From: Chloroflexota bacterium
Lineage (GTDB): Bacteria; Chloroflexota; Anaerolineae; Aggregatilineales; Phototrophicaceae
NCBI GenBank assembly: GCA_028875185.1
Contig: JAPPFH010000073.1
Coordinates: 1 to 50,314 of the forward strand
Length of the DNA: 50,314 nt
Direction of reading: 5' to 3'
The stretch's first letter is position 1, and each line of letters opens with the position of its first letter. Under the pieces are notes generated by a model that was not told the DNA's origin, did no database searches, and saw only the letters and a list, made by a program, of their open reading frames with translations. This document shows, one piece after another, positions 31,660-41,002 of the stretch. The position numbers were made by a program, and so were the translations under genes.

Positions 31660-32370
31660 ATGGCTTTGCTGGAAGTAAACGACATCCACACCTATTACGG
31701 CAATATCCATGCGCTCAAGGGTGTATCGTTCGAAGTCGACGCTGGTGAAATCATCGCGCTGATCGGCTCGAATGGCGCTGGCAAGACCACCACGCTGCGC
31801 ACCATATCGGGCTTGATGGCGCCGCGCGAGGGCTCGGTGTCTTATGACGGGGAAGAGATTTCGCGCACGCGCGCCGATTTGCTCGTATCAAAAGGCATCT
31901 CAATGGTGCCCGAGGGACGTGGCGTATTTGCCAAACTCACCATCGAAGAGAACCTCGACATGGGCGCTTACGTCCGGCGAGGCGGTGACTTGAAGGACGA
32001 TTTGAAAGACGCGTATGCGCTCTTCCCGCGCCTGGAAGAGCGCCGCAAGCAGTTTGCCGGCACGCTAAGCGGCGGCGAGCAGCAGATGCTGGCCATTGCG
32101 AGGGCGCTGATGTCGAAGCCGCGCCTGCTGCTGCTTGACGAACCCTCGATGGGCTTGGCGCCGGTCTTGGTCGATGGTGTCTTCGAGACTGTTCAGCGCA
32201 TCGCCAGCGAAGGCGTGACCATCTTGCTTGTCGAGCAGAATGCGCACATGGCGCTGCAAATTGCCGATCGCGGATATGTGCTGCAAAGCGGCGAGATCGC
32301 CATCAGCGATACGGCGGCCAATCTGCAACAGAATGAAACCGTGCAGAAGACTTACCTCGGCATCGACTAG
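31660..32370 (+). CDS. livF: Branched-chain amino acid ABC transporter ATPase LivF
   Basis: The 236-aa second ATPase has Walker A IGSNGAGKTTTLR, LivF-specific SMVPEGRGVFAKLTIEENL, signature TLSGGEQQMLAIARALM, Walker B LLLLDEPSMGLAP and H-loop-like LLVEQNAHMAL (Gln-Asn form normal for LivF). The gap from livG is 19 nt. It completes the transporter; the next gene starts 5 nt downstream. Confidence 0.93.
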   Translation: MALLEVNDIHTYYGNIHALKGVSFEVDAGEIIALIGSNGAGKTTTLRTISGLMAPREGSVSYDGEEISRTRADLLVSKGISMVPEGRGVFAKLTIEENLDMGAYVRRGGDLKDDLKDAYALFPRLEERRKQFAGTLSGGEQQMLAIARALMSKPRLLLLDEPSMGLAPVLVDGVFETVQRIASEGVTILLVEQNAHMALQIADRGYVLQSGEIAISDTAANLQQNETVQKTYLGID

Positions 32371-32375
32371 GTCTC

Positions 32376-33521
32376 GTGTATTCTACAGTGAGCCAGGCCG
32401 CGACGACGAAGCGACTGGCGTCGCTCACTGCCCCACGCATTACTGAACTGGCAAGAGCAGTCACGGGTGACGACAAGCTCGAAGCGGCATCGTGGGAATT
32501 TGAGCCGCTATCTGGCGGCTTCGGCAGCGCTGTCGGCGGCACCGCACTCTACCGCCTGACGATTGTTTCAGCTACAAGTCAAACTTGCTCGCTCGTCTTG
32601 AAAATCCTCTACGAGCGTCGGGACGAGGCGCCGAGCTCGCCCTATTATTGGAAGCGCGAATACGAGGCTTACCGATCGGGCTTGCTCGAAGACTTGCCCG
32701 CCGATACTTTCTCGACGCCGAGAATTTATGACCTGAATGACTTCGGCAACAGTTGCTGGATTTGGATGGAAGATGTGGAAGACTGCAAGGACAGGTGGTC
32801 GCTCGCCGACTTTCGCAACATCGCGGCGAGGCTCGGCCGCTTCAACGGCGCCTGGCTGACAAGGCGCGCTCCACCGCGATTCAATTGGCTGAGCCGCAAC
32901 TGGCACAGCGCCATTGCGCCTGGGCTGGCTGACAGCTTTGAAAGCCTGGATCAACTGCTTGATACTTCCTTGGCGCGCAGGGCGCTCCCGCTTGAGGCGC
33001 AAGACGAGATCATGTCGATTTGGCGTGACCGCCGCCTGTTTCAAGACACGCTGGCGCAGTTGCCGCGTACGCTCTGCCATACCGATGCCTTTCGCCGCAA
33101 CATCCTGCACCGCCGGGGCGATGTTGTGCTTTTGGATTGGGCGCTCGCATCGGTCGGCGCCATTGGCGAAGAATTGGTCTGCCTGGTCGCCGTCAGCTTG
33201 TATTATGAAGGGTTTTCCGCCGACTACGCTGAAGAGCTCGACAAGACGGTTTTTTCCGCATACGTGGGTGGTCTGCGCCAAGCCGGCTGGAACGGCGATG
33301 CGAAACTGGCGCGGCTCGGTTTCACCTGCGGAATGGTTCTGCGCGGGCTCGCCGGCGTCAAGCAGGATCTGCAGCTTTTGCGCGATCAAGCCGGTCACAC
33401 GCAGCTTCTGCGCACACATGGAATGTCAAACCTGCAGGACATCGCCCGCCTGTATGCGGATGTTCGCCGCTTTCGGCTGCTGAAAATGGCGGTAGAAGCT
33501 AGGGACCTGCTTTCCGCTTAG
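32376..33521 (+). CDS. Aminoglycoside phosphotransferase-fold (kinase-like) protein
   Basis: The 381-aa protein has an APH/choline-kinase-like fold. The catalytic loop is in LCHTDAFRRNILHRRGDVVL (His-x-Asp with the metal-binding Asn five residues on), followed by LLDWALASVGAIGEELV, where Asp takes the place of the DFG Asp. An N-terminal glycine-rich strand pair reads PLSGGFGSAVGGTALYRLT, and the Lys is in SLVLKILYE. Small molecules such as sugars, amino alcohols or drugs are phosphorylated by relatives; no substrate is suggested here and an antibiotic-resistance role should not be assumed. The start is GTG, 5 nt after livF, so it may be cotranscribed with the transporter. It overlaps the convergent EamA gene by 23 nt. 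Confidence 0.75.
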   Translation: MYSTVSQAATTKRLASLTAPRITELARAVTGDDKLEAASWEFEPLSGGFGSAVGGTALYRLTIVSATSQTCSLVLKILYERRDEAPSSPYYWKREYEAYRSGLLEDLPADTFSTPRIYDLNDFGNSCWIWMEDVEDCKDRWSLADFRNIAARLGRFNGAWLTRRAPPRFNWLSRNWHSAIAPGLADSFESLDQLLDTSLARRALPLEAQDEIMSIWRDRRLFQDTLAQLPRTLCHTDAFRRNILHRRGDVVLLDWALASVGAIGEELVCLVAVSLYYEGFSADYAEELDKTVFSAYVGGLRQAGWNGDAKLARLGFTCGMVLRGLAGVKQDLQLLRDQAGHTQLLRTHGMSNLQDIARLYADVRRFRLLKMAVEARDLLSA

Positions 33522-34416
33522 TCCGCGCTTGTTGGGGCGCGAGCGAAAGCAATAGCGCCAGCGCGATCAACCCGCCACCGACCCAGAGCGCCGCGGTCAT
33601 TTCTTGCCCCAAGATCAGCGCAGCCAGAATTGCGCCCGAGAGCGGCTGAGCGAAGAAACAGAGCGAGGCCAGAGCGGCGGGCGCCAAGGCGAAGGCGCGA
33701 TTCCACAAGAGCAGCGCGAAAGCGGTAGAGACCAAGCCCAGGTAAAGCACGCCCAAGACGACAGCCCCATCAATCGCGCCGATAGACCGCTGAGACAATT
33801 CGAGGGCGCTGGCGGGAATGGACAGCAGCAGCCCGCCAATAAGCGCGTAAACCGTCACCGTGAGCGTCGGCAAGCTATGCCGCAGCGTGACACGACGCAC
33901 CAGAACCGAGTATAGACCCCAGGTGACGGCGGCAATCGCCAGGAAGACATCGCCGACGAATGTCTCCGAGCCGAAATCCGCAGACGCTGGATTCAAGATC
34001 GCCAGCACGCCGACGCTCGCCAGCAGGACAGCGGAAAGACGCCACAGCGTGAGCCGTTCGCGCAGCAAGACCAGCGCGAAGAGAACGACAAAAGCCGGCG
34101 ACGCGCTGGTTACCAGGGCGCCGTTCACTGCAGTCGACAGATCGGTGCCGACAAACTGAGCGCCGAGGCTGATCCCCAAGCCCAAGGCGCCGATTCCCAA
34201 CAACGACAACGTCGTCCGTTGGTCGGGCGGAGCATGTCCTTTCGCCCGATCGAGCGGGAGTAAAATCACTAACCCGAGGAGAATCCGAAGCGTCAGCAAG
34301 GTGAAAGGCGGAATCGCTAAAAGCGTCACATCAGAAACGACATACATCAGGCCCCAGATGCTCGCCGCCGTGATGCCATATATTAGGCCGCGCAAATTCC
34401 CGGAAATTGAATTCAA
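33499..34416 (-). CDS. EamA/DMT family transporter
   Basis: The 305-aa protein has about ten hydrophobic helices in two EamA repeats. AASIWGLMYVVSDVTLLAIP opens the first and AVTWGLYSVLVRRVTLRHSL the second, and the end FFAQPLSGAILAALILGQEM is the typical last-helix motif. Members export metabolites or amino acids; the substrate is unknown. The start is TTG at 34416 with no strong ribosome binding site. It is convergent with the kinase-like gene and divergent from the conflict cluster. Confidence 0.82.
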   Translation of the reverse strand: MNSISGNLRGLIYGITAASIWGLMYVVSDVTLLAIPPFTLLTLRILLGLVILLPLDRAKGHAPPDQRTTLSLLGIGALGLGISLGAQFVGTDLSTAVNGALVTSASPAFVVLFALVLLRERLTLWRLSAVLLASVGVLAILNPASADFGSETFVGDVFLAIAAVTWGLYSVLVRRVTLRHSLPTLTVTVYALIGGLLLSIPASALELSQRSIGAIDGAVVLGVLYLGLVSTAFALLLWNRAFALAPAALASLCFFAQPLSGAILAALILGQEMTAALWVGGGLIALALLLSLAPQQARTKRKAGP

Positions 34417-34541
34417 TTATCAGCGTATGCGCCGTTTCGTGAAACCTTATCTTAGTCGATGGCGCTTAACGGAGACAGTCTGCATTGCTCGGCTCTAATA
34501 GATTGACGGCGATATTCAATATCAGCCAATCCAGCCAAGAG

Positions 34542-34547
34542 TATAAT
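34542..34547 (+). promoter_or_regulatory. -10 element upstream of the TIR-STAND cluster
   Basis: A perfect TATAAT sits about 60 nt before the first cluster gene in the 186-bp gap after the divergent EamA gene. No -35 at normal spacing was found. If used, it would drive all genes of 34603-43410, since no terminator was seen between them. Confidence 0.45.
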
Positions 34548-34602
34548 TGTGTCAACACATTGAAATAATAGCGCGCCGAGGGGTTCTGTCATCCGCGAGA
34601 GC

Positions 34603-37600
34603 TTGATTTATCTTTCCTACCACAATATAGATTTGGCTTACGCTTTTCAGCTTGCGACCCTGCTGATCCGCTATTATCGCAACGTTTGGCTAGATCGCTT
34701 CGAAGTTGATCTGACCGAAGATTGGAGCGAACGAATCCACGAGGCGCGCTCCCGGGCGACCGGCGTCATCGTTGTCGTATCCGATGACTACCTCCAGACG
34801 CCAAGCTGCCGCGCCGAATTCGAATATTTTCAAGATCGCGGGCTGCCGTTAACGGCTGTCATCCCGCGAGATTTTTCGACGGAGAAGATCGCCGACTTCG
34901 CCTTCAGCGATTGGATCGACTTCCGCCGCTGGTTTGACGATCCCACCGACCTCAGCGTCGAGAATCTGCTGAGCCAGGTGCCGCAGTCGGAAGCGGTGCG
35001 GAAGACTGGCGAACGGCTCGATTATCTTCGCGGATTCATTCAAGACACCGAATTGGCGCTGGCGAAGATGCCAACTTCATGGGCGTCGCTGCGCGCCTCT
35101 GAGACTAATGACAAAGCTGCGGTCCGCCCGCGTATGATTCAAACGGGCATGATTAGGGACTGGGATTTCAGCGGCGAGAAGGCGGGGACGTCATTGCCGG
35201 TGGAGAATCTGCTTGCGTGGTCGCAGGAAGAGCCGCATTTCGTCATACGCGGAGAGGCCGGCAGCGGCAAAACCTGCTTCGCGCGGCTACTGGCGCTGCA
35301 GCAGGCGCACAATGCCATGCGAGATGAGGACGCGCCCGTGCCGATCTGGCTCGATATGGCGCGCTGGGACGCGAAACAGCGGTCGCTAAACGCGTTCATC
35401 GAATCACAATGGTCGCTGCTAACTTATTGGCAGCACTGGCTGGACCAGCAGCAGACCTTGATCGTTCTCGACAACTGGGGTGATTTCGCCCGCAGCTTTC
35501 CGTCGCAGACCGCGGACATTATCAACTGGATTGACGCCAGCCCGAACCAGCGATTCATCGTCGTATCCGGCTTGAACGCGGCGGCGCCCTTAAAGCTGCC
35601 GGCAGTCCGCCTCAGCGGAATTAGCGCCGGGCGCGCCCAGCGTTTTGCGAGCTTCTGGCTGAGCCTTGATCAGCAGAGCAGCTTCCGCGGGCTTCAAAAG
35701 CAGAAGAGCGCCAGGCTGGAGAACTGCCGGCTGGACGATTTATCCGTCGGCATCGAACTGCTTGCCGCCGACCGGGCGCTGGCATTCAACAAATGGCATG
35801 AGAATCCCATGCCCGCTCTGATTGCCCTGCGCGACCGACAGCTACCCGCCGCCAATCATGGCGTGGACAACAGCCGCCTTTTGAAGGGCCTGCAGCAGCT
35901 TGCCTGGTCAATGATGCTGCAAGACAATTATCGCTTCCTGCTGCGGGATTCGGCTTCTGGCCGCTCGATTGACCCCAGAATCATAGACCGCGCATTGGAT
36001 TTGGGCTTGCTGGAAGAATCGGGCGCGACTCTTCGCTTTCACTGCGAGTTTATTCATTGGCATCTGGCGGCTGAAGGACTCAAAAAAGACGGTCTCAACA
36101 AGTATCTGACCCGGCCTGAATTCGCCGCCGAGCGCGGACGAATCCCCAAGAAGTGGGATAATCTGGCGCTGGTTTTGGTGGATGGCTTGGCGGAAGACAG
36201 CCGGCGCCGCGTCGTTGAACAGATTGCCGAAATCGATCCTTTCATCGCGGCAATGTGTTTGAAGCGTCACCCAGAATTTGACCGCCGCCTTCAGGAGAAG
36301 CTCATTGCGAATCTGGTTCAACTCTGCGCGCAGAATCCAGCGGCGCAGTTGGCGTTTCGCGAAGCCGCCGCCGGTCTGCCCAAGCCTGAAACGACGGCGG
36401 AGCTGTTGCTGGCGCAGCTGGGTCGATTCAACAATGCGCAGCAACTTTGGCTGTGGCAGGAAATCTGCGCGCTGCCGCTTGAATTGCCGGTGAGTTTTAT
36501 CCGCCTGGCGTCGGATATAGAACGCGCTTCTCCCGATGCTGTCAACGAAAAGCTAGAGCCCTTTGGCTTATCGCTATCGCTAGCCTATTTGGTGAAATTG
36601 ACGAGCAATCAAGACGAGGAAATCCGCCGAAACGCCATCTGGATGCTCGGCGAGATCAAGTACCTGCCGACCGCGATCCTGCTCTTGTCCATCCTCGAAG
36701 AGGGTGATGGCGGCGATCATGACGAGCTCGTCCTGGCGCTGATGAAGTACGCCTATTCCGACCTGATGGTACGGGTGTTGCGTTGGTCGCAAGATCATCC
36801 GCAGCATCGTCCGGCTGTCATCAGAGCGCTCGCCGAGCGCAAACGACTGGTTACCAGCCGGCTGCTCGCGCTAGCGGATGCGCGTCGGCTGACGCTGAAT
36901 CCCGAGTTTTACGAGCTAGTCGTCAATATGGACGAAGAAGGCATCGCAATCGGGCTGGCGCAGCTCGCGGCGGAATCGACGGACTTGCCAGCAGCGATAG
37001 AGTCGGTCGTTCAGGCAAACAAGCGCGCCGCAGAGTTGCGCGCGCGGCTGGCGGCGGCGATCAAGCAATTGCCCAACCGCCAGGGATTTCAGCAGCTCGT
37101 GCCGATGATCAGCCGCGTCCTTAGCGATCCGCCAGAGTCGACAATATTGGCGGGCAGCAATATCGAGGCGCTGTTGTACGGGCAGCCGCTATTCGATGAC
37201 AGCGGCGCGCAGGCTGCGGCGGAGGCAAGCGATTTAATCCCCGACACATTGTTGGCGAAACTGCGCGACCGCCACTGGGAAGCGCGGTGCGCCGCCATAA
37301 TAGACCTGGTCAACTACCCGGCAGATGCCGCATTGCCGCTGCTGCTTAAATCGGCAAACGACCAGGACAGCCGTGTGCGGCTCGCCGCTATCGAAGGCCT
37401 CGCCCGTTTTGAAGACGTGGAGGCGGCGCGGAAGGCGGTCTTCGCCGCGCTTGCCGATAGCGACAGCGCGGTAGTCACCGCGGTGATCGAGCAGCTTAAG
37501 TCGATGAGCACATTGGATTGCGACGCCCTCGTTGACTTGCTATCGAGCGAGAATCCAGCGGCGGTGGCGGCGGCGATCGACCTCTTGGCGCATATGCGCC

Positions 37601-38553
37601 ATCGACCGGCTGCCGCCGCGCTGCGCGATCTGCTCAATGACGAGCGAATGCCGGCATATCGCGGCGCGACCATTGGGCAGCTCGCGCGCCAGGGATTGGC
37701 CGCCATTGAGTCATCGCTGATGGATGGCAACCGACCCGGCAGCGCATCCGGCGGGTCGCCGCTTCTGCCCGGCGGGGGCGACTCACTCGAATTCAGCGAT
37801 GAAGAGAAAATCCTGCGAACACTTAAGCTCTTGCGCGATGACGATTGGGGCAGAACGCAGAAGGCGGCCAAGTTTTTGCGCAAATTCGCCCGCCATCTGC
37901 GCGGAACGGACAATCCGCAGATACTGAAATTGCTGAACCAGGCTTTGAATGACGGCAACTGGAGCGTGCGCTGGGCGAGCGCCGAGGCGCTAGCGATGCT
38001 GAAAGATCCGGCGGCAGTCCCGGCTTTGAGCGGGCGCCTGACTGATCCAAGCTGGATCGTGCAGGTTGCGGTCGTCCGCGCGCTTGTGGAACTGGGCGCC
38101 GTCGGGCAGACGGAAAAGCTCGCCACACTGCTGCGCAGCCCGCGGAAAACCTTGCGCGAAACGGCCGCCGAGGCATTGGGCGAGATGGGCGACGCCCAGG
38201 CGATCCGCGCTCTCGGTGAGACGCTCAAGCACGACGCCGATGAATTTGTTCGCTTCGCTTCCCTGCGCGCGATTCATCAATTGGACCCGCATGAGGCGCG
38301 CGCTCACCTGGAACTGGCGCTAAGCGACAGCAGTATACACTTGCGCTGGTTCGCCATGCGGCAGCTGGCGCCGCGTATGAACGAGACAGATATTCCCATT
38401 TTGAAACAATTGCTCAAAGACCATGAAAAGCCGTCTTGGGAAAACGAAACCGTGCATGACCTTGCCCGCATGGCGCTGCAGCGAATTGACACGGATGAAG
38501 CGCGGGCGCTGCTTGATACGGTAGCGCTTGCTGACAAACGGGCGGGCGCATGA
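34603..38553 (+). CDS. TIR-STAND NTPase-HEAT repeat protein (putative immune sensor-effector)
   Basis: This 1316-aa protein combines three modules. Residues 1-115 are a TIR domain: MIYLSYHNIDLAYAFQ, DRFEVDLTEDWSERIHEARS and VVVSDDYLQTPSCRAEF, with Glu72 at the catalytic Glu position of NADase TIRs. Residues about 200-560 are a STAND-type P-loop NTPase with Walker A GEAGSGKT (217-224) and Walker B TLIVLDNW (285-292, Asp290). The rest consists of many HEAT-like helical repeats (ALNDGNWSVRWASAEALAML, LTDPSWIVQVAVVRALVELG, ALGETLKHDADEFVRFASLR), a usual ligand-sensing superstructure. By analogy with known TIR-STAND defence proteins, binding of an invader signal by the repeats would cause NTPase oligomerisation and TIR NADase activation. 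The start is TTG at 34603; ATC at 34591, with GAGGGG 7 nt upstream, is an odd alternative. It overlaps the next gene by 4 nt. Confidence 0.85.
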   Translation: MIYLSYHNIDLAYAFQLATLLIRYYRNVWLDRFEVDLTEDWSERIHEARSRATGVIVVVSDDYLQTPSCRAEFEYFQDRGLPLTAVIPRDFSTEKIADFAFSDWIDFRRWFDDPTDLSVENLLSQVPQSEAVRKTGERLDYLRGFIQDTELALAKMPTSWASLRASETNDKAAVRPRMIQTGMIRDWDFSGEKAGTSLPVENLLAWSQEEPHFVIRGEAGSGKTCFARLLALQQAHNAMRDEDAPVPIWLDMARWDAKQRSLNAFIESQWSLLTYWQHWLDQQQTLIVLDNWGDFARSFPSQTADIINWIDASPNQRFIVVSGLNAAAPLKLPAVRLSGISAGRAQRFASFWLSLDQQSSFRGLQKQKSARLENCRLDDLSVGIELLAADRALAFNKWHENPMPALIALRDRQLPAANHGVDNSRLLKGLQQLAWSMMLQDNYRFLLRDSASGRSIDPRIIDRALDLGLLEESGATLRFHCEFIHWHLAAEGLKKDGLNKYLTRPEFAAERGRIPKKWDNLALVLVDGLAEDSRRRVVEQIAEIDPFIAAMCLKRHPEFDRRLQEKLIANLVQLCAQNPAAQLAFREAAAGLPKPETTAELLLAQLGRFNNAQQLWLWQEICALPLELPVSFIRLASDIERASPDAVNEKLEPFGLSLSLAYLVKLTSNQDEEIRRNAIWMLGEIKYLPTAILLLSILEEGDGGDHDELVLALMKYAYSDLMVRVLRWSQDHPQHRPAVIRALAERKRLVTSRLLALADARRLTLNPEFYELVVNMDEEGIAIGLAQLAAESTDLPAAIESVVQANKRAAELRARLAAAIKQLPNRQGFQQLVPMISRVLSDPPESTILAGSNIEALLYGQPLFDDSGAQAAAEASDLIPDTLLAKLRDRHWEARCAAIIDLVNYPADAALPLLLKSANDQDSRVRLAAIEGLARFEDVEAARKAVFAALADSDSAVVTAVIEQLKSMSTLDCDALVDLLSSENPAAVAAAIDLLAHMRHRPAAAALRDLLNDERMPAYRGATIGQLARQGLAAIESSLMDGNRPGSASGGSPLLPGGGDSLEFSDEEKILRTLKLLRDDDWGRTQKAAKFLRKFARHLRGTDNPQILKLLNQALNDGNWSVRWASAEALAMLKDPAAVPALSGRLTDPSWIVQVAVVRALVELGAVGQTEKLATLLRSPRKTLRETAAEALGEMGDAQAIRALGETLKHDADEFVRFASLRAIHQLDPHEARAHLELALSDSSIHLRWFAMRQLAPRMNETDIPILKQLLKDHEKPSWENETVHDLARMALQRIDTDEARALLDTVALADKRAGA

Positions 38554-40295
38554 AGATCTTCGTTTGTTACGCCCGGGTCGACAAACCTTATTGCATCCGC
38601 ATCATCGAGACTTTGCAGGCGCATGAACTGTGGTACGACCAGCGCCTATACGCCGGGCAAGACTGGTGGAAGGAGATCTTGCGCCGTCTGGATTGGTGTG
38701 ACGCGTTCATTTACTTGCTATCGCCGGATTCTGTGGCTTCGCTATATTGCCGCCGCGAGCTGGAAATAGCGCTGCGCTTAAAGCGCGACATCATCCCGGT
38801 GCTTATCAACCGCGAGACCGTGCTGCCAGAGAATATGAAAGATTGGCAATACATCGATCTGTGCGACAACTTGACGGTGGAAAATGTCTCGCAGTTGCTA
38901 AGCGCAATTCTCGTGGTGGAGCGGCAGCGAGCGGCGAAACCGTCGCCACCATCCGTGTCAGGCGATGCTGCTGAAAGCCGCCCCGCATTCAGCAACGAAC
39001 CGGCGGAGATGATCAGCAATGCGGTTAGCGCATTGGAGAAGGGCGACTACGACAACGCCATTCTCTTGTTGAAACAGGCAAGAGCGAGCGGTTATCAGTC
39101 GCGTTTCGTAAGCCTCGACAAGCTGCTGCGCATAGCCGAGGGCGCGGTTGCGGACCAGACCAAGACGCGGGAAGTTCAACGAGAATACCAGCATATTGTC
39201 GCCCTGTTTTCATTCGAGAGCACACGGGAATTGGCTTGTGAAGCGCTGGCGGAATTCGAAAAGGAATTTGGCGATTACGATCCGCAGGGCTTGCGCCGCC
39301 TTTGCGACAGCAACAGCGCGGTCCAGGTTTCAGGCGATGGCAACGCCGGCGTCACTGCGCGCCCAAGCCGCCCGAAACGGCAGACCGCGGCAAGCGGCCC
39401 GCAAGCGTCAAGACCGGAATATAGCCGCCCGCAAGAGATTAAAGCCAGCAGCCAGACTGTGGCGAGCGCGCGCGAAAGACAGGCGCTATCAAGAGCGGTG
39501 GCAAGGCAAGACGCTCAGGTGAACGCCGCCGCCAACCTCGCTTTGCTCGCCCCGGATGAAGACGCGCTAAGCGTTAAAGACGTTTTGCCTATGCTACAAT
39601 GGCGCGACGTGCCGCACGGCGCCGTCACCATTTCCAGCATCATGGGCGCCGATGAAGATTTTGGCGAAGTAATCGAGCAGGTGGATAATTTTGTAATCAG
39701 CAAATACCCGGTGACCAACGCTCAGTTTGCCATATTCGCCGGCGCCGAGGACGGTTATCGCAACCCGCGCTGGTGGGAATACTCTGAACATGCGCGGCGC
39801 TGGTTCAAACTGGGCAAAGGCGTCGCCGAATCACGATTCAGCGGCGACGCGCAACCGCGAGAAAACGTAAACTGGTATGAAGCGATGGCGCTCGCCAATT
39901 GGCTCGGCAATTTGCTTGGCATGAAAATCACGCTGCCAACCATCGCCCAGTGGCAGCGCGCCGCCAAAGGCGATGATGACCGTTATTTTCCCTGGGGCGA
40001 TGAATACGATGAAGAACATTGCAACACACTAGAGACCGGCTTGAAAACCACGACGCCCGTCGACCGCTACCAAAGAGGCGCCAGCCCGTATGGCGTTTAC
40101 GATATGGCGGGCAATGTATGGGAGTGGACATTAAATTCAGCTGCCGCAGCCGAAGCCGGACGAGACTCTCGCCGCGCCGTCGCCGGCGGCAGCTTCGTCA
40201 GCCCATGCGACCGCGCGCATACATCCTTCCGCTATTACCTCGATCCGCGCGTGCGCTATTCATCAATCGGCATCCGGCTGGTCGGCTTGACTTAA
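38550..40295 (+). CDS. TIR-FGE-sulfatase domain fusion protein
   Basis: The 581-aa protein starts with a second TIR domain: MKIFVCYARVDKPYCIRIIE, DWWKEILRRLDWCDAFIYLL and SPDSVASLYCRRELEIA, with Glu70 at the catalytic position. A middle region (about 145-340) is helical, TPR-like (VSALEKGDYDNAILLLKQAR), then low-complexity and charged. The C-terminus (about 350-581) is a formylglycine-generating-enzyme/SUMF1 type domain of C-type-lectin fold: VISKYPVTNAQFAIFA, NVNWYEAMALANWLG, LPTIAQWQRAAKG, YGVYDMAGNVWEWTLN, AVAGGSFVSPCDRA and GIRLVG. Only one Cys is present where true FGE has its copper-binding Cys pair, so it is probably a ligand-binding rather than an oxidase domain. The ATGA overlap with the upstream gene makes translational coupling likely. 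Confidence 0.85.
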   Translation: MKIFVCYARVDKPYCIRIIETLQAHELWYDQRLYAGQDWWKEILRRLDWCDAFIYLLSPDSVASLYCRRELEIALRLKRDIIPVLINRETVLPENMKDWQYIDLCDNLTVENVSQLLSAILVVERQRAAKPSPPSVSGDAAESRPAFSNEPAEMISNAVSALEKGDYDNAILLLKQARASGYQSRFVSLDKLLRIAEGAVADQTKTREVQREYQHIVALFSFESTRELACEALAEFEKEFGDYDPQGLRRLCDSNSAVQVSGDGNAGVTARPSRPKRQTAASGPQASRPEYSRPQEIKASSQTVASARERQALSRAVARQDAQVNAAANLALLAPDEDALSVKDVLPMLQWRDVPHGAVTISSIMGADEDFGEVIEQVDNFVISKYPVTNAQFAIFAGAEDGYRNPRWWEYSEHARRWFKLGKGVAESRFSGDAQPRENVNWYEAMALANWLGNLLGMKITLPTIAQWQRAAKGDDDRYFPWGDEYDEEHCNTLETGLKTTTPVDRYQRGASPYGVYDMAGNVWEWTLNSAAAAEAGRDSRRAVAGGSFVSPCDRAHTSFRYYLDPRVRYSSIGIRLVGLT

Positions 40296-40349
40296 GTTTG
40301 CTTTCGATATGCAGTGAAACGCTGTGGCCACTTTGTTGAAAGGATTGCA

Positions 40350-40868
40350 ATGATGAGCGCGAGCGAGAACAGAGGACAAAACGGGATGGCTCGGCGGCCC
40401 GCCATCAACATTGACATCGATAGCTTATCGGTGACCGGGCATGTGGTTTTCGCAGGCCGGGATGGCCAGGTGAAAGTGCAGACAGGTGGGGATGTCGCCC
40501 AGCACACCAACCAAACCGTGACCGTTGGCGGAGTCGAAACCACACCGCAAGAATTTGATATGATGCTCCAGTGCTTTCGCAATATGGAAGACACCATCAA
40601 GAAAGATAATCTGGCGAGCGAGAGCCGTGAAGCCGCCATGCACGATTTGCACACGGTCGAAGCGCAGTTGACGTCCAGCAAGAAACCTAATCCGCGGATC
40701 CTCATCCGCGCAGCCAAATCGCTGTTACGCTTTTCGCCCGCATTGACCGCGGCCGCACTGACGCTTTTTGACCAGCCACTGGTGGGCGCCATTCTCGCCA
40801 GCGTCGGCGAAGTCGCCATAAACTTCCAAGAGGCGCTCTCCGGGCAGCGAGCGGCAAAGAAAATCTGA
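40350..40868 (+). CDS. Small adaptor/effector candidate with Gly-rich beta motif and hydrophobic C-terminus
   Basis: I do not recognise this 172-aa protein as a named family. Residues about 19-60 have a repetitive Gly/Val/Asp/Asn-rich beta-prone stretch (SLSVTGHVVFAGRDG, VKVQTGGDVAQHTNQTV). It resembles the stretch VQAGSISAGGHVIVAGQDV at 173-191 of the NACHT protein two positions downstream. The middle is a charged helix. The C-terminal 45 residues are hydrophobic with a basic start (ILIRAAKSLLRFSPALTAAA, then FDQPLVGAILASVGEVAINF) and could insert into a membrane or pack as a helical hairpin. AAAGGA lies about 6 nt before the ATG at 40350. The position between the TIR proteins and the NACHT protein suggests an adaptor or effector. 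Function is inference only. Confidence 0.6.
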   Translation: MMSASENRGQNGMARRPAINIDIDSLSVTGHVVFAGRDGQVKVQTGGDVAQHTNQTVTVGGVETTPQEFDMMLQCFRNMEDTIKKDNLASESREAAMHDLHTVEAQLTSSKKPNPRILIRAAKSLLRFSPALTAAALTLFDQPLVGAILASVGEVAINFQEALSGQRAAKKI

Positions 40869-40876
40869 CGACAGAC

Positions 40877-41002
40877 ATGACCTTGATTTCCCGCCTTGTG
40901 GCCGCCCGCCCTGCCCTTAGTATACGCAGCCCAAAACCGCCCCTGCGCGCGTTCTTTGCCGCGGGCGCTATTCGATTAGACATCAGCGCCGAGCAGCAGT
41001 AA
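40877..41002 (+). CDS. Possible short coupling ORF before the NACHT gene
   Basis: A 41-codon frame (starts MTLISRLVAARPALSIRSPK, ends LDISAEQQ) has its TAA stop overlapping the ATG of the NACHT gene as TAATG. The basic, low-information sequence and the absence of a ribosome binding site make it doubtful as a protein. The stop-start overlap could still be used for translational coupling. It is the only content of the 133-bp gap. Confidence 0.2.
   Translation: MTLISRLVAARPALSIRSPKPPLRAFFAAGAIRLDISAEQQ

Noticed and set aside
32376-33521. Antibiotic-resistance aminoglycoside kinase
   Set aside because: The kinase-fold catalytic loop is present, but the family is broad and nothing indicates drug substrates; location behind livF suggests metabolism.
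37314-38228. 304-aa minus-strand Ser/Ala/Arg-rich frame
   Set aside because: It is the antisense of the HEAT repeat region; low complexity with no motif.
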